Below, in pieces: positions 59,663 through 64,000 of a DNA stretch of 64,000 nucleotides (position 1 is its first letter; the number at the start of each line of letters is the position of its first letter). The DNA comes from Microbacterium aurantiacum. Its GTDB lineage: Bacteria > Actinomycetota > Actinomycetes > Actinomycetales > Microbacteriaceae. Both the position numbers and the translations under genes were made by a program. The stretch is taken from assembly GCF_021654035.1 (NCBI RefSeq), contig NZ_JAJPDW010000006.1:1-64000 (forward strand), given 5' to 3'. The notes under the pieces are model-generated. The model had not been told where the DNA came from and searched no databases. It was given only the letters and a program-made list of their open reading frames with translations.

Positions 59663-60681
59663 ATCGTCAGCCCCGCGGGCCGGGCATCCGGCATCCGCGG
59701 AAGGAGCTGTGCCGCCTCCGCGAGACCGACCGTGCGCTCGATGAGGTCCTGCGGGCGCAGCCGCCCGTCGCGGATGAGGGCGAGCATGCCCGGATAGTCC
59801 GCAGCGGCCATCCCGTGGCTCCCCAGCAGGTCGAGCTCCCATGCGATCGCGCGCGCCATCGGCACCGCGGAGAGCCCGGATTCCGAGGGGAGCAGCCCGA
59901 TCTGCACGTGCCGTCCGCGCCGTCGGAGGCTCAGCACGGCGTCCGCGCACGTGGTTTCGCTCCCCACCGCGTCGATCGACACGTCCGCACCCTCGGACAC
60001 CAGGGCGCGCACCGCATCCGGGATGCTCCGCCCATCGGCACGCACCGTGTGTCGGGCCCCGAAGCGCGCGGCGGCGTCGAGCGCCTCCTCCGTGCGGTCC
60101 ACGGCGATCACGTGCGCCCCGAGGGCTCGCGCGATCATCACCGCGCTGAGTCCGACGCCCCCGGCGCCGACCACGACCACCCACTCCCCCTCCGCGACGC
60201 AAGCACGTGCGGTCAGCGCGCGATACGCGGTGGCGAAGCGGCATCCGAGCGCTGCGGCGGCCTCCATCGACACACCCTCGGGCACCGCCACCAGGTTCGT
60301 GTCCGCGGCGTGCAGCACCACGCGCTCGGCGAAGGAGCCCCAATGGGTGAATCCCGGCTGCTCCTGCTCGGGGCAGACCTGCGCCTCACCCGCCCGGCAC
60401 CAGCGGCACCGCCCGCACCCGCAGACGAACGGGACCGTCACGCGATCCCCCACGCGCCACGTCCGCACCCCACCACCTACCGCGCTGATCACGCCGGCCA
60501 GCTCGTGCCCGGGGACGTGCGGGAACCGGATGTCGTCGTGACCCGCCCACGCATGCCAATCACTGCGGCAGAGACCCGTCGCGTGCACGTCGACGACGAC
60601 GCCGCCGACCGGCGGCGCGGGCTCTTCGACGTCGCGCACGACGGGGGCGGCACGGACGTCGTCGACGACGACCGCCCTCAC
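59644..60681 (-). CDS. zinc-dependent alcohol dehydrogenase (MDR family)
   Basis: 345 residues from the GTG at 60681 (GTGA overlap with the MOSC gene stop). Catalytic zinc CRSDWHAWAGHD and GHELAGVI; structural zinc CGCGRCRWCRAGEAQVC; Rossmann GAGGVGLSAVMIARALGA. Oxidoreductase of unknown alcohol or polyol substrate. Translationally coupled to the MOSC protein. Confidence 0.88.
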   Translation of the reverse strand: MRAVVVDDVRAAPVVRDVEEPAPPVGGVVVDVHATGLCRSDWHAWAGHDDIRFPHVPGHELAGVISAVGGGVRTWRVGDRVTVPFVCGCGRCRWCRAGEAQVCPEQEQPGFTHWGSFAERVVLHAADTNLVAVPEGVSMEAAAALGCRFATAYRALTARACVAEGEWVVVVGAGGVGLSAVMIARALGAHVIAVDRTEEALDAAARFGARHTVRADGRSIPDAVRALVSEGADVSIDAVGSETTCADAVLSLRRRGRHVQIGLLPSESGLSAVPMARAIAWELDLLGSHGMAAADYPGMLALIRDGRLRPQDLIERTVGLAEAAQLLPRMPDARPAGLTMIDPRR

Positions 60682-61226
60682 GGCGCGCGGTAGATGTCGA
60701 GCACCGTCGGCGCGCCCGCGGGCCGATCCAGGACGACGACGTCGTCGCCCGCCGTGATCGACCCCGTCCGTCGCACCCGAAGGTAGACGCCGAGACGTCG
60801 CTCGTCGGAGAAGCGTCGAACCCAGCCCCGCTCGTCGGCACCACCCACCCAGCGGGCGAATGTCTGACAGGGCGTGCGAGGCGACGTGACCTCCACCTCG
60901 ACCCGGTCGCCGATGCGCCACCGCTCCCCCACGACACTGGCGTTCACATCGATGCCTTCGGTCCGGAGGTTCTCCCCGAAGAATCCGGGTGGGAGGTCCC
61001 GGCCCAGCGCGTCCGCCCAGTACGCGGCGTCCTCGTCCGCGTAGGCGTAGAGCGCCTTGTCGAGCCCGCCATGATGCTTGCGGTCCACCTGGACATCCCC
61101 GCGCGCACCGTAGGAACCGATCTTCACCGGCCCGGGCTGCGGGGTCTTGTCGATGGCGGTGACTCCCATCGAGCCGGCATCGCGGCGGAGTTCACGGACG
61201 GCACAGACGGCGAGCAGACGCGGCAT
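60678..61226 (-). CDS. MOSC-domain protein
   Basis: 182 residues. MOSC features: VKIGSYGARGDVQVDRKHHG (conserved Gly/Asp/His start), PGFFGENLRTEGID and TSPRTPCQTFARWVGG, with the conserved cysteine that binds molybdenum cofactor or sulfur. YiiM-like; may reduce N-hydroxylated compounds. Coupled to the dehydrogenase downstream. Confidence 0.88.
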   Translation of the reverse strand: MPRLLAVCAVRELRRDAGSMGVTAIDKTPQPGPVKIGSYGARGDVQVDRKHHGGLDKALYAYADEDAAYWADALGRDLPPGFFGENLRTEGIDVNASVVGERWRIGDRVEVEVTSPRTPCQTFARWVGGADERGWVRRFSDERRLGVYLRVRRTGSITAGDDVVVLDRPAGAPTVLDIYRAP

Positions 61227-61241
61227 GCGCCCAGCCTACGA

Positions 61242-61802
61242 TCAGGGACCGCCGACGCCCACCAACGAGGACCAGAGAGCGGCGTCCGACATGAGCGGGA
61301 CCATGACGAGAGCGCCGGCGGTGAGGCTGAACACGACGCCGCCGACGAGCGAAATCCACCATGACACCCGTCCTCGACGCATGGTCGCCCACGTCACGGC
61401 CGCCGTCAGCAGCCATCCGCCGATGAGGACGACCGCCGCGGCGATCCCCCAGGGCCGACCGGCATCCGCGTCACCGATCTCGGCGTCCACGCCCATCAGC
61501 TCGAACACCGACGTCATGTACGCGGCGTAGTCGACGAGGGCCGGTGCGGCCGAGATCACGTTGACGAGGCCGTAGGCCAGCAGGGCGAACGCCACGATCC
61601 GGTCGACGAGTCGCCCTCGCCCCGGAGACGTCGACGTCGCGCCTGCGGTCGGAGCCGCCGGAGCCGCCGTGGCCGACTCCGCACCCGCGGGAGCCACCCC
61701 CGCGTCGAGGCGTTCGGTCACGTCGGGCTGGCGGATGCGCGCGCGCTGCTCCTCGGCGGAGGCGTACTCTCCGAACTGCGGTCGGGGGCGTTCGTCCGTC
61801 AC
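61242..61802 (-). CDS. membrane protein, DUF6264-like
   Basis: 186 residues from the GTG at 61802 (GTGA overlap with the ispH stop). N-terminal 75 residues polar and Ala/Pro-rich ([20 protein letters not shown]), then four helices ([60 protein letters not shown] and a short one). Function unknown; I associate it with DUF6264 proteins of Microbacteriaceae, at modest confidence. Confidence 0.65.
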   Translation of the reverse strand: MTDERPRPQFGEYASAEEQRARIRQPDVTERLDAGVAPAGAESATAAPAAPTAGATSTSPGRGRLVDRIVAFALLAYGLVNVISAAPALVDYAAYMTSVFELMGVDAEIGDADAGRPWGIAAAVVLIGGWLLTAAVTWATMRRGRVSWWISLVGGVVFSLTAGALVMVPLMSDAALWSSLVGVGGP

Positions 61803-62875
61803 GCGCGCGTCCGACCGCCCAGGGCGCGCGGGTCGCGTTCGCCCTTCAACGGGGTCCGGAGCTCCTTGGGGAGGGAGAACATGAGGTCCTCCTCCGCGGT
61901 GCGCACCTCTTCCACATCGCCGTAGCCGGCCAGGGCCAGATCGCGCAGCACTTCCTGGACGAGCACCTCGGGGACCGAGGCGCCGCTGGTCACGCCGACG
62001 GTCTCGACCCCGTCGAGCCACGCCTGCTCGATCTCGTCGGCGTAGTCGATGCGATAGGCCGCCTTCGCGCCGTACTCAAGGGCGACCTCGACCAGGCGGA
62101 CGCTGTTGGAGGAGTTCGCCGATCCGACGACGATGACGAGATCGGCATCCTTGGCGACCTTCTTGATCGCGACCTGACGGTTCTGGGTCGCGTAGCAGAT
62201 GTCGTCCGACGGCGGATCCTGCAGCTGCGGGAAGCGTTCGCGGAGCCGACGCACCGTCTCCATGGTCTCGTCGACGGACAGGGTCGTCTGCGACAGCCAC
62301 ACCACGCGGGACGGGTCGCGCACCTCGACGGTGTCGGCCTCCTCGGGCGAGTTGACCACGGTGACGTGATCGGGCGCCTCACCGGCCGTCCCCTCGACCT
62401 CCTCGTGCCCCTCGTGGCCGACGAGGAGGATCTCGAAGTCGTCGCGGGCGAAGCGCACGGCTTCACGGTGCACCTTCGTCACGAGAGGGCATGTGGCGTC
62501 GATCGCCTGCAGGTTCCGATCCGCAGCCCCCTGCACAACCGCGGGAGAGACACCGTGGGCACTGAACACGACGTGCGCGCCCTCGGGGACCTCGTCGACC
62601 TCCTCGACGAAGATCGCCCCCGCCTGCTCGAGCTCTGTCACCACGTGGATGTTGTGGACGATCTGCTTGCGGACGTAGACCGGAGCCCCGTACCGCTCCA
62701 GCGCCTTCTCCACAGCGATGACGGCGCGGTCGACCCCGGCGCAGTATCCCCGAGGAGCGGCCAGGACGACGCGTTTGCGCCCGGGCACGGCGATATCCTG
62801 AAGCGGTTCCCGCCTCCGCGGTACGCGTGGGACGGGCATGCTCACAGGGCTGCGGCCGACGGTGCTGGTGCTCAC
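61799..62875 (-). CDS. ispH: 4-hydroxy-3-methylbut-2-enyl diphosphate reductase
   Basis: 358 residues. Cluster cysteines in [24 protein letters not shown] and [15 protein letters not shown] and the [14 protein letters not shown] loop. Last step of the MEP isoprenoid pathway, [4Fe-4S] enzyme. Leaderless GTG: TAGAAT (62887-62882) 6 nt upstream. Divergent from xseA. Confidence 0.95.
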   Translation of the reverse strand: MSTSTVGRSPVSMPVPRVPRRREPLQDIAVPGRKRVVLAAPRGYCAGVDRAVIAVEKALERYGAPVYVRKQIVHNIHVVTELEQAGAIFVEEVDEVPEGAHVVFSAHGVSPAVVQGAADRNLQAIDATCPLVTKVHREAVRFARDDFEILLVGHEGHEEVEGTAGEAPDHVTVVNSPEEADTVEVRDPSRVVWLSQTTLSVDETMETVRRLRERFPQLQDPPSDDICYATQNRQVAIKKVAKDADLVIVVGSANSSNSVRLVEVALEYGAKAAYRIDYADEIEQAWLDGVETVGVTSGASVPEVLVQEVLRDLALAGYGDVEEVRTAEEDLMFSLPKELRTPLKGERDPRALGGRTRA

Positions 62876-62944
62876 CCCATGATTCTACGGGGACCGCGTC
62901 TGCACGGACCCCGAACGGATGCCGCACACCGGCGGAAGGACCCC

Positions 62945-64000
62945 ATGACGAGCTTTCAGGCAGCCGACGCGGTACGGCCTCGCGACTCCTCGGCGGAGGC
63001 GCCCACCTCCGTCGCCCGCCTGAACGAGACGATCCGCGACTTCATCGCCTCCTGGGGCTCGGTGTGGGTCGAAGGAGAGATCACGGCGTGGAACGTCCGC
63101 GGCGGCGCGGTGTTCGGTCGCCTGAAGGACCTCTCCGGCGACGCGCAGATCTCCTTCCGCATCTGGTCGTCCACGCGCGCCCGCCTGCCCGCGGATCTGA
63201 AGGTCGGCGATCACGTGGTGGCGTGCGTCAAGGCCGACTACTACCCCAAGGGCGGCGACCTCTCCTTCGGAGTGTCGGCCATGCGGCACATGGGGCTCGG
63301 CGATCAGCTCGAACGGCTCGAACGCCTGCGCGCCACCCTGCGGGCCGAGGGGCTGTTCGATGCCGCACGCAAGAGGCCCCTTCCCTTCCTTCCGCATGTC
63401 GTGGGCCTCATCACCGGTGAGCGGTCGGATGCCGAGAAGGACGTGCACCGCAATGCCGAGCTCCGCTGGCCCCAGGTCCGCTTCCACACGCGCCACGTGG
63501 CCGTCCAGGGGGATCGCTGCGTCCCCGAGACCATCGCAGCGCTGAAGGCGCTGGATGCCGACCCGGAGGTGGACGTCATCATCATCGCCCGCGGCGGCGG
63601 CGACCCGCAGACGCTGCTCGGATTCAGTGACGAGCGTCTCGTGCGCGCGGTCGCAGCCGCGACGACCCCGGTGGTCAGCGCCATCGGGCACGAGAACGAC
63701 CGACCGCTCCTCGACGATGTCGCCGACCTCCGCGCCTCGACACCCACCGACGCGGCCAAGCGGGTGGTTCCCGATGTCACCGAACAGCGCGCGCTGGTGG
63801 GCCAGTTGCGCAGCCGCCTGACGTCGCGCCTCACCCAGCGCATCGGGCACGACATCGCCCAGCTCGAGCAGCTCCGTTCCCGTCCGGTGCTGCGCGATCC
63901 GGCGGGCATGCTCGCCGGACGGGCGCACGACGTGGAACTCCAGGTCGCGCGCGGGCGCGAGCGGGTGCAGCGCGGCATCGACGTGCACGCACGGCGGATC
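62945..64000 (+). CDS. xseA: exodeoxyribonuclease VII large subunit (cut by the window end)
   Basis: Partial, 352 codons, no stop before the edge. GGAAGGA precedes the ATG. N-terminal OB fold (VARLNETIRDFIASWGSVWV, then GEITAWNVRGGAVFGRLKD), then the XseA core: VGLITGERSDAEKDVHRNAE, DVIIIARGGGDPQTLLGF and VVSAIGHENDRPLLDDVADL. With XseB it degrades single-stranded DNA. XseB is not in the window; it often follows xseA. Confidence 0.95.
   Translation, partial: MTSFQAADAVRPRDSSAEAPTSVARLNETIRDFIASWGSVWVEGEITAWNVRGGAVFGRLKDLSGDAQISFRIWSSTRARLPADLKVGDHVVACVKADYYPKGGDLSFGVSAMRHMGLGDQLERLERLRATLRAEGLFDAARKRPLPFLPHVVGLITGERSDAEKDVHRNAELRWPQVRFHTRHVAVQGDRCVPETIAALKALDADPEVDVIIIARGGGDPQTLLGFSDERLVRAVAAATTPVVSAIGHENDRPLLDDVADLRASTPTDAAKRVVPDVTEQRALVGQLRSRLTSRLTQRIGHDIAQLEQLRSRPVLRDPAGMLAGRAHDVELQVARGRERVQRGIDVHARRI

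Noticed and set aside
1..64000. CRISPR array, prophage, insertion sequence or tRNA gene
   Set aside because: I found no regularly spaced repeats, no transposase, integrase or phage gene, and no convincing cloverleaf. A tRNAscan-SE and CRISPR finder run would settle it.

Overview
The window is about 70 percent GC and reads as a high-GC actinobacterial chromosome, most likely family Microbacteriaceae and probably close to Microbacterium. Reasons: the gene content (TatB, Mrp, DUF3117, 7Fe ferredoxin, succinylase-route lysine genes, GlpX, MarP-type protease, NrtR-nadABC), the actinobacterial rRNA leader motif at the left edge, and many genes that seem leaderless, with a TAnnnT box 6-7 nt before a GTG or ATG start. 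The genus is an inference. I see no prophage, integrase, insertion sequence, CRISPR array or tRNA.

Layout. 1-310: leader and tandem promoters of an rRNA operon that runs leftwards out of the window. 0.3-14 kb: housekeeping block with alpha/beta hydrolase, stress protein, MgtE-like CBS protein, DUF1003, mrp, tatB, O-methyltransferase, DUF3117, PIG-V-like mannosyltransferase, divergent dapE/dapD, ppk2, gltA, dapC-fdxA. Much of this gene set is close together in Mycobacterium tuberculosis too (Rv1177 to Rv1232, from memory), but sigE-rseA-htrA is absent here. 13.5-16.4 kb: azlCD branched-chain amino acid exporter, a divergent XRE-cupin regulator and a serine-hydrolase lipoprotein. 16.4-25.7 kb: typA and a dipeptide ABC transporter (binding protein, two permeases, fused double ATPase) with one antisense PH-domain gene inside it. 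25.7-27.8 kb: CPBP protease, then a DUF559-like nuclease gene flanked by two copies of a 67-bp hairpin repeat. 27.8-33.7 kb: gcvTHP behind a tandem glycine riboswitch, then a MarP-like protease. 33.8-40.5 kb: NrtR, nadA, nadB, nadC, a NifS-type cysteine desulfurase and a glycosyltransferase, nearly all overlapping. 40.5-47.5 kb: ABC exporter, DUF1345, MFS exporter, a 42-residue Cys/Gly-rich peptide gene with a membrane-protein partner, zinc alcohol dehydrogenase, DUF427 and YchJ-like proteins.

47.6-58.5 kb is a region of gene erosion. It holds a catalase gene with an internal deletion and frameshift, an AIM24 remnant, a GntR regulator missing the middle of its FCD domain, and a GntP permease reduced to its C-terminal third. 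Intact genes lie between them (ychF, a methyltransferase, a DEDDh exonuclease, rmuC, glpX). 58.6-64 kb: class II fructose-bisphosphate aldolase, zinc alcohol dehydrogenase, MOSC protein, DUF6264-like protein, ispH and divergent xseA, cut by the window end.

The least explained items are the paired 67-bp hairpins around the nuclease gene, the Cys-rich peptide, the cluster of clean internal deletions, and hairpins that contain the stop codons of convergent genes.
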